Positions 6,024 through 15,848 of a stretch of 34,161 nucleotides of DNA are shown here, piece after piece (positions within the stretch are counted from its first letter, which is position 1; each line of letters begins with the position of its first letter). Source of the stretch: Opitutales bacterium. Its GTDB lineage: Bacteria > Verrucomicrobiota > Verrucomicrobiia > Opitutales > JAJFLR01. The notes below the pieces were generated by a model. It made no database searches, was not told the DNA's origin, and saw nothing but the letters and a program-made list of their open reading frames with translations. The position numbers and the translations under genes are program-made. The stretch covers positions 1-34,161 of the forward strand of contig JAJFLR010000090.1 of NCBI GenBank assembly GCA_021772565.1, given 5' to 3'.

Positions 6024-6992
6024 ATGAACAATAAAAATTACAAATTTCATATTCCTATTATCCGAAGAACAATATTGTTTGGAATTGTATTAATAAATTT
6101 TTTTGCAACAAGTGCACAGAGTGTAATTTCAACAATAGAATTAATCCATGGTGGGTTGGTAAAAGCTGAAATTATCAGCAAAAAAACAGATCGAGTATTT
6201 GTAGACTTAGGATTTACTATAATTGAAATTCCTAAAGAAGCCATACTTCAAATCTCTGATAATATAGAAGTAGAAGATGTCGAAAAGTACAACGAAGATC
6301 TTTATATTATCCAAAAAAATGCTGCTACCCATCCGGTCAAAGATCTTGTAGGTAATTTGGGTGAAGCAGTAGCATTAATTAAAACACCAACCGGAATTGG
6401 CTCTGGATTTGTCATTCATCCTGATGGATATGTGATTACAAATGACCATGTAATTGCCGGTGAGCACAAGATAACCGTAACCATTTATGAACAAGGAAAA
6501 CAAGAACTTAAAAAAATTCAATGGGAAAATGTTAGAATTGTCGCGACAAACTCAAATATAGATTTAGCTCTGCTTAAAATTGAAAATAATGATAGTTATA
6601 ATTTCAAGACTGTTCCTATCGGAAGTTCAGATAATCTAAAGCAAGGTCAAACGATTTTTTCGATTGGCAATCCACTCGGCTTGGAACGATCAGTCTCTAA
6701 AGGAATTGTCAGTTTAAGAAATCGTTTAATTGGAGGTAGATTATTTATTCAGTCAACAGCACAAATCAGTCCGGGAAATTCTGGTGGCCCGTTATTCAAT
6801 TTATATGGTGAAGTAATTGGCATAACAAATATGAAAGTTATGGGAAGTGGAGCTGAAGGTCTGGCATTTGCTATTCCGGCAAATGAATTAAAAAGTTTTC
6901 TTAAAAATAGAGATGCATTTGCTTTTGATCCACGAAGCCCAAATTCAGGATACCTTTACAACGAACCCCCTCAAATAACAAAAGCAAAATAA
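6024..6992 (+). CDS. Secreted trypsin-like serine protease (HtrA/DegP type, no PDZ)
   Basis: A 322-aa S1C-type protease. The triad is His142 (VITNDHVI), Asp180 (NIDLALLKI) and Ser253 (SPGNSGGP). An N-terminal hydrophobic segment (residues 16-32, ending SAQS) should export it. Residues 35-80 (IELIHGGLVKAEI... IIEIPKEAILQI) look like a small beta-barrel module of the SH3/LSm sort. The chain ends about 40 residues after the protease core, so the PDZ domains of DegP/DegS are absent. The likely role is envelope protein quality control or processing. It sits between signal peptidase and two exported proteins. The ATG start has no Shine-Dalgarno sequence. Confidence 0.88.
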   Translation: MNNKNYKFHIPIIRRTILFGIVLINFFATSAQSVISTIELIHGGLVKAEIISKKTDRVFVDLGFTIIEIPKEAILQISDNIEVEDVEKYNEDLYIIQKNAATHPVKDLVGNLGEAVALIKTPTGIGSGFVIHPDGYVITNDHVIAGEHKITVTIYEQGKQELKKIQWENVRIVATNSNIDLALLKIENNDSYNFKTVPIGSSDNLKQGQTIFSIGNPLGLERSVSKGIVSLRNRLIGGRLFIQSTAQISPGNSGGPLFNLYGEVIGITNMKVMGSGAEGLAFAIPANELKSFLKNRDAFAFDPRSPNSGYLYNEPPQITKAK

Positions 6993-7037
6993 CAAATTTT
7001 TTTGCTTCAATTTTTGTTATTTACTAATAATACAACT

Positions 7038-8813
7038 ATGAATTCTTCACTTCAAAAATACTTTCTAAATTCAATTATAATATATGTAACAGGCATTCTG
7101 TCACTTCCAGGTTCTATCCAGCTAGAAAAAGCAATACCTGATGACTTCTTAATAGTTGGTAAACTTAATAACATTGAAAAAATTAGTCAGATTAATAATG
7201 ACAATTCATTATTTGAATTTTTTAAATCTGAGGAAATCAGTAAGTTTTTTCACCCTTTAATTGAAAAATCAGCTAATGGAAATCTACTTGAAGATTTAGA
7301 AAATGAACTCGATCTAAAGTCTGAACAATTAATTAAATTATTTCCCGGACAAATAGTCTTTGCATTTAACAGTAGTAACGCGGAAACCCTTAACGACTCA
7401 AATTTTCATTCTATTATATTAGTTGAATATAAAGGCGATAAAAAAACATTTATTGAACTCATTGAGTCTTCGGCAAAATATGACTCAAAAAAAGAAGGGT
7501 TTAAACATAGTATCATTCATGATGAGTATTTAGGCGTACCGGTATATATAGAGGAAGTTAAATATGATGACGAATTGAAAACTGCAGGTGGATATGCTCT
7601 GATTGACGGTATTGCTATTGTTGTAGACGACAAAAACCTTCTCTATAATATTGTTGCCAGATTTAAAAATAATCTGAGCGAAACCTCTATTATGGATCTC
7701 AAGTCATTTAAGGAAATGAAAATTCAAAACCCTGATTCTGATGTATACATTTACTTAAATATTGAACCTTTAGTCCAAATAATTAACTCTGAATTAAACC
7801 AAAATAATAATAAATCACCCAATCCGCTTGGCATTACACCTGACAGTATGATTAAAGCATTATCGCTGGATTCAATTAAAAGTCTGTATGTTTCACTTGA
7901 TTTTAAAAATATTGAACCTGAAATAAATTTCAGGCTAAACTATCAGGAAAAGAGAGGACTTTCATCACTTTTTACTTATAAAACAGGTGATGTTCCTAAA
8001 CCTGCGTTTATACCTGAGGATGTAGCTGTTGTATCTGTATCTTTATTTAGTGTTACTGAATTTTGGAATAATCTGGAAAAAATAATTTACAATATGAGCC
8101 CCATTTGGGGAGGAATGTTTACTGGTCAAATTGAACAGCTAAAGCACATAAATGGCATTGATATTCGTGAAGGGTTAATTAATAATTTTTTAGATAAAGT
8201 TGTCTCTTATCAAATGTTTTCGAAAAATCATAACGATGAGAATGAATTAGATCAGCCAAATCAAATTATGGCTTTATCAATCAAAGATAAACAAGGACTG
8301 GAATTTGTTTTTGAAACTTTAAAAAATATTATTTCTGAAAGAACTGGTAAGGAGTTTTTTGAAAATCATAAATATTTAGAGCATACAATATATACCTTAA
8401 GAAATCATCAACAACAGAGTTCTAACATCAATAGCTTTTCATATACTGTTACTGATGATTATTTAATTTCTTGTTTTGGAGAAACAAAATTTTTAGAGCA
8501 TTGTATTTCAAGAATCAATAAAACAGATCATTCCATTTGGGAAAATTTGGATATAAATGATGCTTTGAATAAATTTCCAAAAGAATCTTCAGGATTTGCA
8601 TATTATGATGTTGGCGTATTTTTAAATTTAGCGTTTACATCAATTGTTAATATTCAAAACAAGAGTTTGCTGCGAAAAAGTAAGTTTTTATTTTGTGATC
8701 CCTCAGCGTTACCAACACCAAATAATATTCCCTATTTTATTATGGCATCTTTAATCGCGGATGATAATGGTCTGTTCACCAAAGCATTACTATTCAAAAA
8801 AAGTGAGAAATAA
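7038..8813 (+). CDS. Exported protein of unknown function (591 aa)
   Basis: I do not recognise a firm family. ATG 7038 is preferred over an in-frame TTG at 7002, because translation from 7038 puts a hydrophobic export segment (YFLNSIIIYVTGILSLPG) at the very N-terminus. The mature part has repeated modules: an IPDDFLIVGKL opening, LDFKNIEPEINFRLNY, and IPEDVAVVSVSLFSVTEFW, each followed by helical stretches. The pattern is weakly like DUF3352-type bacterial exported proteins that monitor or bind unknown ligands; this is a guess. It follows the protease by 45 bp and its 3' end overlaps the FG-GAP gene, so the three are probably co-transcribed. Confidence 0.75.
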   Translation: MNSSLQKYFLNSIIIYVTGILSLPGSIQLEKAIPDDFLIVGKLNNIEKISQINNDNSLFEFFKSEEISKFFHPLIEKSANGNLLEDLENELDLKSEQLIKLFPGQIVFAFNSSNAETLNDSNFHSIILVEYKGDKKTFIELIESSAKYDSKKEGFKHSIIHDEYLGVPVYIEEVKYDDELKTAGGYALIDGIAIVVDDKNLLYNIVARFKNNLSETSIMDLKSFKEMKIQNPDSDVYIYLNIEPLVQIINSELNQNNNKSPNPLGITPDSMIKALSLDSIKSLYVSLDFKNIEPEINFRLNYQEKRGLSSLFTYKTGDVPKPAFIPEDVAVVSVSLFSVTEFWNNLEKIIYNMSPIWGGMFTGQIEQLKHINGIDIREGLINNFLDKVVSYQMFSKNHNDENELDQPNQIMALSIKDKQGLEFVFETLKNIISERTGKEFFENHKYLEHTIYTLRNHQQQSSNINSFSYTVTDDYLISCFGETKFLEHCISRINKTDHSIWENLDINDALNKFPKESSGFAYYDVGVFLNLAFTSIVNIQNKSLLRKSKFLFCDPSALPTPNNIPYFIMASLIADDNGLFTKALLFKKSEK

Positions 8814-11133
8814 ATTTTTTAATGTAAAGCCAACGTACTATTTTTTAGTTTGGTTTGCTACTATATCACTAATAGTTAGTAATGTCTGCGCAGATTCAAT
8901 ATTCAACATTAAAGGCCCTGAAGTCACAAAAATAGACTGGAATACACGATCACTTATTTATAACGATTTTGACAATGATGGATTGATAGATATGGCTGTT
9001 ATAAATAATGACATTGCCAAAATAAATATCCTTTATCAGAGAAATCCAAAATCTAATCAATCTAATCCAAGACGCTCAATTAAAGTAAATCGTTGGGATC
9101 CTGTCCTGGAAGATTCTCGGTTTGTGAAAGATAGTGTTGTTACAGGTGCATATTTATTGGCACTCAATTCAGGAGATTTAAATAACGACGGACTTGTCGA
9201 TTTGGTTTACACTACCAATACAGAACCGCTAGTTGTACGGTATCAAAGTAAAGATAAGAATTGGTCAGATCAGTGGACATATGATTACTTAAAACCTCAG
9301 CAATGGGTATCAACTCTACAGGTAAGAGATTTAAATAATGATAACCGTGACGATTTAGTGGTACTCGCTGCACGAAAGATTCTAGTATTTTTTCAAAATG
9401 ATGCAGGCTTACTATTGGAGCCTAAAACATATCTTACAGCTGAAAAAAATACACGAGGACTTCAGTTATCTGATTTAAATAATGATGGAAAACTCGATAT
9501 TCATTATATCGTAAGTAACAGTGAAAATTCACTTAGAGTCAGATTTCAAGATAATATCGATGGCAAATTTGGTCCCGAACATATGTTTCCAGTTAATATT
9601 GGATCTGCAAATATTGCCCCTCAATTGAATGCTGCAAAAAATAATTCCAAGTTTGTCTACATTGATGTCAAAACACGAATGCTCGAATTTTTTAGTCTAA
9701 ATCATGAATATGGTCAGCTTGAAAAATTAGAAGATTTACATCCACAAACATATGCAACAAATAACTCAAACAATTCGTCGGCTAAGTATACATCTGGTGA
9801 TTTTAATAATGATAAGCGACTAGATATATTAGTTGGAGATTCAGATACAGCGGAATTCTTACTTTATCTGCAAAATAAGAGTGGTGATTTTGAAGAACCA
9901 ATAACATTTCCAACTTTTGATGATTTGTCAGGATTAGCAGCGGGTGATTTCAAAGGTAAAGGCATAACAGAAATAATTGTTGTCAGTAAAGATGAAGGAA
10001 TATTAGGCCAAACTAAATTAAATAAAAATGGCCGAATCTCATTTCCAAAAATTATTCCTACTGATGGAAAACCATATATTGTTGCAGCTGACAATCTAGA
10101 TGATGATAAAAATACAGAGCTGATTCTTTTTGAAAAAAATGAAAATAAATATAATCTTACAATTGTTAGGTGGGATAATGATTTAGACTTTTGGACATAT
10201 AAAAGTATTCCGGTTAATAATATAAAAAGAGATCCCGAAACTATTCTCACTTTAAATCTAAATAATGATCACTATTTGGATATTCTTCTTATTATCCCTA
10301 GAGAACCCGCTCGATTATTTGTAAATGATACTGACGGTAATTTTAGTGAAGTTGCTGTAGATTCTGTAATTCGTAAAAGTATGCTCACAAACATTAATCC
10401 TTCCAGAATCGGAACGGGTGATCTAGATAACGATGGTTTTAAAGAACTGATTATTTCTCAAGAAGGCTATGCACGATCATTAAAACTCAATGACGATAAT
10501 GTGCTTGAAATCATAGATCAATTTAACGCACGACAAAATGATGATGATATATTTTGTCCTCTTGTATTCGATATCGACTCAGACAATTCACCAGATTTAA
10601 TATTTTATAATAAAAATAATTTTGAATTACAACTTCTTCAAAAAGATAAAAACGATGTATTTCGATATATAAAATCAATTGAAGTTGGTGAAATTGATTT
10701 AACGAATTCTACTGTTACCAGTATTTATAAAAATAATTTGAACCGACTATTCTTCTTTGGTAAAAATCGTTTCTGGGTCGTTCCTTTAGATAAAAAAGGC
10801 TGGGCTATAAATAGTTTGGGTAATTATGAAACTGATTTAAAAAATGTTATATACACAGGTTTAGAAACTGCAGATATGAACAATGATGGTGTATTAGATA
10901 TTCTGGTTATTGATGCTCAAAATCATATATTGGAAATTTTAAACCAAGTTGATGACAACACATGGAACAGTGTACTCCACTTTACTGTTTTTGATGAAAA
11001 TATTCATTTCCAAGGACGACGAGGCTCTCCACTTGAACCTCGTGAAATGATAGTTGCCGATTTAACCGGCGATAATAAAACAGACATCGCACTGCTTATA
11101 CATGATCGTATATTACTCTACTATCAGGAGTAA
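8803..11133 (+). CDS. Secreted FG-GAP/VCBS repeat protein
   Basis: About 776 aa. A signal peptide (MRNKFFNVK, then YYFLVWFATISLIVS, ending VCADS) precedes about twelve FG-GAP-like calcium-binding repeats with the D-x-[DN]-x-D-G loop: DFDNDGLIDMAV, DLNNDGLVDLVY, DLNNDNRDDLVV, DLNNDGKLDIHY, DFNNDKRLDILV, DLDNDGFKELII, DMNNDGVLDILV and DLTGDNKTDIAL among them. These build a beta-propeller used in adhesion or carbohydrate/protein contact outside the cell. The start is uncertain: GTG 8803 gives a compact signal peptide and overlaps the upstream stop by 11 bp, whereas ATG 8761 adds 14 residues and overlaps by 53 bp. No anchor, PEP-CTERM or sorting tail is seen at the C-terminus. Confidence 0.88.
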   Translation: MRNKFFNVKPTYYFLVWFATISLIVSNVCADSIFNIKGPEVTKIDWNTRSLIYNDFDNDGLIDMAVINNDIAKINILYQRNPKSNQSNPRRSIKVNRWDPVLEDSRFVKDSVVTGAYLLALNSGDLNNDGLVDLVYTTNTEPLVVRYQSKDKNWSDQWTYDYLKPQQWVSTLQVRDLNNDNRDDLVVLAARKILVFFQNDAGLLLEPKTYLTAEKNTRGLQLSDLNNDGKLDIHYIVSNSENSLRVRFQDNIDGKFGPEHMFPVNIGSANIAPQLNAAKNNSKFVYIDVKTRMLEFFSLNHEYGQLEKLEDLHPQTYATNNSNNSSAKYTSGDFNNDKRLDILVGDSDTAEFLLYLQNKSGDFEEPITFPTFDDLSGLAAGDFKGKGITEIIVVSKDEGILGQTKLNKNGRISFPKIIPTDGKPYIVAADNLDDDKNTELILFEKNENKYNLTIVRWDNDLDFWTYKSIPVNNIKRDPETILTLNLNNDHYLDILLIIPREPARLFVNDTDGNFSEVAVDSVIRKSMLTNINPSRIGTGDLDNDGFKELIISQEGYARSLKLNDDNVLEIIDQFNARQNDDDIFCPLVFDIDSDNSPDLIFYNKNNFELQLLQKDKNDVFRYIKSIEVGEIDLTNSTVTSIYKNNLNRLFFFGKNRFWVVPLDKKGWAINSLGNYETDLKNVIYTGLETADMNNDGVLDILVIDAQNHILEILNQVDDNTWNSVLHFTVFDENIHFQGRRGSPLEPREMIVADLTGDNKTDIALLIHDRILLYYQE

Positions 11134-11224
11134 ATTATTTTGAATATAGCCAATACCTTAGCTTTCTCAATATAGGATCTATAGTAAAACATATCTAATT
11201 CAAACAGTAATGAGCCCAGCTAAA

Positions 11225-11980
11225 TTAAGTACTCTTCCAATAGACAAGGCTAGTACCGCAAATATTTTTTAACCCAAACTTTTCTCTCTCCTCAAGTTCT
11301 TCAAGTGCTTTAGTTACACCCTCCCAAATTCCATAGTCATGCCATATAATAACCCCACCCTTTTTTATTATCTTCATCGCAACTATTGTATCAGACATTG
11401 CATAGTCATAAGAATGTGAACCATCGACAAAAACAAAAGAGCAGGAGTTAATATAAGGAGTATAATCAAATGTGGCCGAATCACCATAAAGTTGATTTAT
11501 TTTGTTTGTTATTAAACTATTAGATTGGTGATATTTTTCAATCCGAGCACCCGATTTCGCCTTTTCCACCATGTGTCTCTCACCGTGAGCAAGTGAAAAT
11601 TGTGTATACATTTCAGGCGACAGATCTAAGGTAAATATTAAACAATTAGCAGGTGATGAAAATGCTAGATTCAAAGAAGTACGTCCATCAAAAGTTCCGA
11701 TTTCAAAAAGGTTTGTTCTATCATCACAACCTTCCGCAATCAAACTGATAATTCCAAGCTCACTTATTCTGATATTACCATTTGCTTTATCATGTTCCCA
11801 TATTCTTGCGGTTCTATTAGACGTACACTGTTTCCATGAAATTTCTGGTAGCTTTACTTGTTGCAACAAACAATCTTCTTTATTTCTTAAGCGTTTTGAA
11901 AACCTACGCCATTTTCTGGATAAACCAGAAAGAGGCAGGTAAATTCTAGTTCCATAAAATCCATAAAATAATTCTTTCAT
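11225..11980 (-). CDS. Class I SAM-dependent methyltransferase
   Basis: A 251-aa protein of the Methyltransf_24 sort. Motif I is FEIGTFDGRTSLNLA (92-106), followed by an acidic strand TLDLSPE (117-123). FVFVDGSHSYDY (182-193) and GGVIIWHDYGIWEGV (208-222) are typical of this group, which often modifies sugars, polyketides or cell-surface glycans; the substrate is unknown. The N-terminal ~75 residues are basic and lack the fold. It is convergent with the FG-GAP gene and stands apart from the next minus-strand gene by 95 bp. No Shine-Dalgarno sequence. Confidence 0.82.
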   Translation of the reverse strand: MKELFYGFYGTRIYLPLSGLSRKWRRFSKRLRNKEDCLLQQVKLPEISWKQCTSNRTARIWEHDKANGNIRISELGIISLIAEGCDDRTNLFEIGTFDGRTSLNLAFSSPANCLIFTLDLSPEMYTQFSLAHGERHMVEKAKSGARIEKYHQSNSLITNKINQLYGDSATFDYTPYINSCSFVFVDGSHSYDYAMSDTIVAMKIIKKGGVIIWHDYGIWEGVTKALEELEEREKFGLKNICGTSLVYWKST

Positions 11981-12075
11981 CTATTTGAGTCTAGTGTACT
12001 AAACGTAATTATTTATATTCGTAATCACTCAATAAAATCCAGAAGTATATTTTGCAAATATGTCTTTAGTTTTAA

Positions 12076-12480
12076 TCACAACTTTATCCAATCCATTAAG
12101 TCGTCATGGGAAGAAAAATGTTTTGTAGGAAAATTATCACTCTGCATAATTTTTTCTTCTGCATACGGAATATGATCCGGGTTTGCATGAAGAAATGCTA
12201 ATTTTTTTACCCCGGCATTATTGTAGTTAGGAGCAATATTAAATGATCGCCATTTAACCATTTTATCCATTGGCAAACCTGTCATTTCCATTTGTACCTC
12301 ATTTATTATAACACTCTGTGCTTGATTTTGTAGTGCAAATCCAGAGAAAATATGAAGACATCCCTGAAATTGTGAGTAGTTCATATTTTTAGTACCGGGC
12401 AGCCAGTTCATGATTGCAATTTTAGTATCACTGCAATATTCAATTCTTTGGAATATATCTTCGTATAAATTAGATTTCAT
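12076..12480 (-). CDS. Small soluble protein, possibly STAS/SpoIIAA-like
   Basis: A 134-aa cytoplasmic protein with no signal or membrane segment. The pattern KIAIMNWLPGTKNMNYSQFQG, then QSVIINEVQMEM, KKLAFLHA and HDDLMDWIK resembles the 120-130-aa SpoIIAA/STAS-like fold family, in which a substrate-like 'W.G' strand, a 'D'-type loop and a C-terminal 'A..WL' helix recur. This is pattern recognition, not a proven assignment. It lies 84 bp downstream of the CHASE histidine kinase on the same strand and could be co-transcribed with it. Confidence 0.6.
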   Translation of the reverse strand: MKSNLYEDIFQRIEYCSDTKIAIMNWLPGTKNMNYSQFQGCLHIFSGFALQNQAQSVIINEVQMEMTGLPMDKMVKWRSFNIAPNYNNAGVKKLAFLHANPDHIPYAEEKIMQSDNFPTKHFSSHDDLMDWIKL

Positions 12481-12564
12481 AATTTCAAGCGTTAGTTTAG
12501 CCTTCCGTGATTAACCCGGAATCACATTTAAGGCGTCATGAATTTTTTTGTCAATCAGATAAAT

Positions 12565-14394
12565 TTAGACTTTATTTCCAGAAGACTGACAACTTATAGC
12601 AAAATAAAATGTAGTCCCGACTCCCAATTCAGACTCAAGCCAGATTCGGCTATTATGATGTTTTGCAATTCGCTGACAAACAGCAAGTCCAATTCCAGTT
12701 CCTGAATATTGTTCTTGCGAGTATAAGCGATGAAATATCTTAAAAATTCTATTATGATGCTTAGGTTCAATACCTATTCCATTATCTTTAACAGATATGA
12801 TCCATTCATTATTGTTTTTCTTGGCTGAGATATGGACGTTAGGTGGTTGTTTATCAAAGTATTTAATGCCATTACCAATCAAGTTATGTAGAAGTTGCGA
12901 CAATTGCGCTCTATCACCAATAACAATCGGTAAATCATCACGGGTAACTTTACCTGATACTTCCTCAATTGCAGTTCCAAGAAGTATAACTACATCGTCA
13001 AAAACATTGTTTAAATTAGTTTCAACGAATGGTCGTGATAGTGAGTCTAATCTTGAATATGTTAAAAGATCTTTAATGAGTGTTTGCATTCTTTTGGCAC
13101 CTTCAACTATTTGCTCAATATATTGATTAGCATTGTCATCCAATCTATCAAAATAATCTTTTTGAAGGAATTGAGCAAAACCGGAAATTCCACGCAATGG
13201 TGCTTGTAAGTCATGTGATGCAATATAAGCAAATTGTTCTAACTCAATATTACTTTTAATAAGAGCTTCATTAGTTCTAGCTAATTCTTCAGTTCGCTGC
13301 TCAACCAATCTTTCTACAATTAGTGATCGTTGAGTGACAAGAAACAACATCAGTGCTAGTAGAGCTGCAATAGATATGCCAGCAATACCAATTAATAATG
13401 ACTCAGATCCCTTATTTCTTTCAATAAAATCTGCAGTGGCCATAAAGCTGAGCCTCCAGTCACGCCCACCATTTCTATATCCAACGGAATAATGTAATTC
13501 ATTTGATAAAGAAGACAATTGATCGTTACTATAAACTCCATCTTCTTTAAATAATAATTGTTGCTCTCCACCTGCAGACTCGTCAGTTATTCTAAAGACG
13601 ATATCATTACTATCGAGATTAGCAGTAGAAGAATTGATAATGTCACTAATACGAAATACACCCAAAATAAACCCAATCAAATGTTCACGGCGTTTCTCAA
13701 CAGTGTCAATTATCTCATTATTCTTATAAATTGGAATAAATATTAAAAACCCTGATTGCTGATCAGCGTCTTGAGCGAGTATTATCCGAGCTGTTGCTAC
13801 TGGCGCACCAGTGTCACGAGATTTTTCAAGTGCAGCTAGTCTGGTAGGATTCGAAGCCAAATCAATTCCCAAAGCAGGTTTGTTACCTTCATGTGGCTGC
13901 ATATAAAATACCGGGAAATATTCTTTTGCCCAATGTTCATTCGTTGCAACCCATTTTCCATCAGAAGACCATTTTTTGAATTGGTATCCAGTCAAACCAT
14001 TGTTGACAGCAGATTGCTCGTATTTATATCGATTCTCACCAGCGACACGTGGTATCCATTCAAGTGCCTGAATACCTTTGAACCTATCTAGGTTATGTTG
14101 AGTGAATGCATTAAACTCATTTCTATCGACATGAACGCTCGCTGCATAAAAACTCCTTATACTGTAAAGAATTTCATGATATAAATTTATATTTTCAATC
14201 ATTGCATTTGAATAATTCATTGCCTGTCCGATGAATGCTTGCTGAACTCTTTCTTTTTCAAGATTTCGAACATAGAAAAAAAGAAATATCGTGACGACAA
14301 TTACCGCAAGCGTTGGTAATCCAACAGATATTGCTCTTCTTTTGGCAGCCCAAGCCAAAGCAATATTTAATCGACTGATAATATTTCCCTCCAT
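12565..14394 (-). CDS. CHASE-domain sensor histidine kinase
   Basis: A 609-aa membrane kinase. TM1 spans about 22-43 and TM2 about 333-354; the periplasmic segment between them (about 75-325) is a CHASE domain (YSIRSFYAASVHVDRNEF, LEWIPRV, GNKPALGIDLASNP). A coiled coil (358-388) leads to the HisKA domain with phospho-acceptor His394 in SHDLQAPLRG. The ATPase has an N-box (LLHNLIGNGIKYF, 501-513), G1 (DNGIGIEP, 537-544), F-box and G2 (GTGIGLAVC, 565-573). CHASE domains sense small extracellular ligands. No response regulator lies beside it, so it is an orphan kinase or works through the small STAS-like neighbour. Confidence 0.93.
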   Translation of the reverse strand: MEGNIISRLNIALAWAAKRRAISVGLPTLAVIVVTIFLFFYVRNLEKERVQQAFIGQAMNYSNAMIENINLYHEILYSIRSFYAASVHVDRNEFNAFTQHNLDRFKGIQALEWIPRVAGENRYKYEQSAVNNGLTGYQFKKWSSDGKWVATNEHWAKEYFPVFYMQPHEGNKPALGIDLASNPTRLAALEKSRDTGAPVATARIILAQDADQQSGFLIFIPIYKNNEIIDTVEKRREHLIGFILGVFRISDIINSSTANLDSNDIVFRITDESAGGEQQLLFKEDGVYSNDQLSSLSNELHYSVGYRNGGRDWRLSFMATADFIERNKGSESLLIGIAGISIAALLALMLFLVTQRSLIVERLVEQRTEELARTNEALIKSNIELEQFAYIASHDLQAPLRGISGFAQFLQKDYFDRLDDNANQYIEQIVEGAKRMQTLIKDLLTYSRLDSLSRPFVETNLNNVFDDVVILLGTAIEEVSGKVTRDDLPIVIGDRAQLSQLLHNLIGNGIKYFDKQPPNVHISAKKNNNEWIISVKDNGIGIEPKHHNRIFKIFHRLYSQEQYSGTGIGLAVCQRIAKHHNSRIWLESELGVGTTFYFAISCQSSGNKV

Positions 14395-14532
14395 AATTTA
14401 ACAGATAAATTTTACTAAAAAAAAGAAACACACAATATCCTATTTGGTGAATAATGTAATTAACTTAAAATAATTATTTTCTGTACCTTACTAAAAATAT
14501 ATTTAGAATCGTAATGTCGACACTAAGGTATA

Positions 14533-15303
14533 TTAAATAGTCTTGGTTTTAGGTGTTGCCAACCAATAACCGGTAGCAATAATTATTGAACCCGCAAATG
14601 TATTACCTATTGTAACCCAAAACAGGTTATAAGCTGCACCTACAAAGCTTATAGATTCTGGATGATGATTGAATAATGCTAGAGAAAATAGAGTCATATT
14701 AGCAATGCTATGCTCATATCCACAGGCTATAAATGCAAGTAAACACCAAAATATCAAAATACATTTCGCCGCATCATTACTGGTTCTTGATGTTGTCCAG
14801 AGTGCCAGACAAACTAGCCAATTACATAAAATACCCAAAGAAATTAGCTGAACTGGAGTCTTGCTCATTTTGATAGCCGTTACTTCATTGACTATATTCC
14901 CACTTGAATCAACTAATGATCCACCGGTAAAAGAATAAAGTAATGCTAACAACATTGCACCCATTAAATTCCCCAACCAAGACACAGTCCAAACGATTAA
15001 TAGATCTGGAGCAGTAATTTTTTTCTTTAGTAATCCAACAGTCATATACATCGTATGACCTGTAAAAAGTTCTGCACCAGCAAATGTAATCAGTGTGAGC
15101 GCAATGCCAAAAACACTCCCCATGACTAACGGCCTCAAGGATGGTTCGATATTTCCTCCTATTGCAAATGCAAGTAAAATACCCATTCCCACATAAGCAC
15201 CTGCCATTAGAGATCCAATGAAAAATGCAAGCGGTGAACTCTTAAGATACTCAACTTTTTTCTCAGCTAATGCAGAAAATTTATTTATAGTTTCAGAATA
15301 CAT
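14533..15303 (-). CDS. Formate/nitrite transporter (FocA/NirC family)
   Basis: A 256-aa integral membrane protein with the usual six helices of the FNT family, which form pentameric anion channels. Family marks are GAELFTGHTMYM (76-87), where the commoner Asn of 'FTGN' is His83, and GYEHSIANM (195-203), containing the conserved central His198. The short N-terminal helix and the loop after helix 2 are as in NirC/FocA. The substrate (formate, nitrite, hydrosulfide) cannot be told. No nitrite reductase or formate gene is nearby. It is a probable single-gene unit with 138 bp before the histidine kinase. Confidence 0.92.
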   Translation of the reverse strand: MYSETINKFSALAEKKVEYLKSSPLAFFIGSLMAGAYVGMGILLAFAIGGNIEPSLRPLVMGSVFGIALTLITFAGAELFTGHTMYMTVGLLKKKITAPDLLIVWTVSWLGNLMGAMLLALLYSFTGGSLVDSSGNIVNEVTAIKMSKTPVQLISLGILCNWLVCLALWTTSRTSNDAAKCILIFWCLLAFIACGYEHSIANMTLFSLALFNHHPESISFVGAAYNLFWVTIGNTFAGSIIIATGYWLATPKTKTI

Positions 15304-15479
15304 AATTAGTCTGACTATATATAATTAAGATTTAAAATACTATGTTTAGGCTGATTAGAATAAATTACTATTACAGACTAACTTTAATAATCAATCTACT
15401 AAAACTGTTATTTGAATTATTCAAAATTAATTAATTTCAGCTAATACTTTACCACCAACATTCTTAGTCAATAACTATA

Positions 15480-15848
15480 TCAACCAATTTTGAATGCTAC
15501 ATTTTTGATAACCTGGCAGCCGTGAAGTTTTCGAATCCGTTCAACTATTCGGTACTTATGAAATGTTAATTCTTGTCTTATAATAGTACTACTTACTGAA
15601 ATTATAACTATGTTATCTTTAGTAATCTTTAAAGGACGACATTTCTGCGCCAGATCAATTCCCATAATTGATTTCCAATGCTTTAAAATTATATCTTCTC
15701 GTCTGGTTTGCCCAATCCGATATTTTTCAATGATAACTTCAACCAAACTATTTATTGGATAGGCTGTTCTTTCTAAAGATTTGCTACGGTCTTCAGGCAG
15801 TGATCTGAAATTTGCTATTAGATTTTCTGTTTTTCTACTAAATTTCAA
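15480..15848 (-). CDS. DUF721 / DciA-like protein
   Basis: A 122-aa protein with the DUF721 domain in its second half: ILKHWKSIMGIDLAQKCRPL, then DNIVIISVSSTIIRQEL and RIVERIRKL. The family includes DciA, the ancestral loader that brings the replicative helicase DnaB to the origin in bacteria lacking DnaC/DnaI. The start appears to be TTG at 15848, because an in-frame stop lies upstream and no ATG is available nearer. There is no Shine-Dalgarno sequence. It is transcribed away from the AT-rich gap that holds DnaA-box-like sites, a setting that fits a replication role. Confidence 0.8.
   Translation of the reverse strand: MKFSRKTENLIANFRSLPEDRSKSLERTAYPINSLVEVIIEKYRIGQTRREDIILKHWKSIMGIDLAQKCRPLKITKDNIVIISVSSTIIRQELTFHKYRIVERIRKLHGCQVIKNVAFKIG

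Noticed and set aside
9864-10250. 128-codon frame on the minus strand
   Set aside because: Lies antisense inside the FG-GAP gene, whose repeats are unmistakable; an artefact of the repeat codons.
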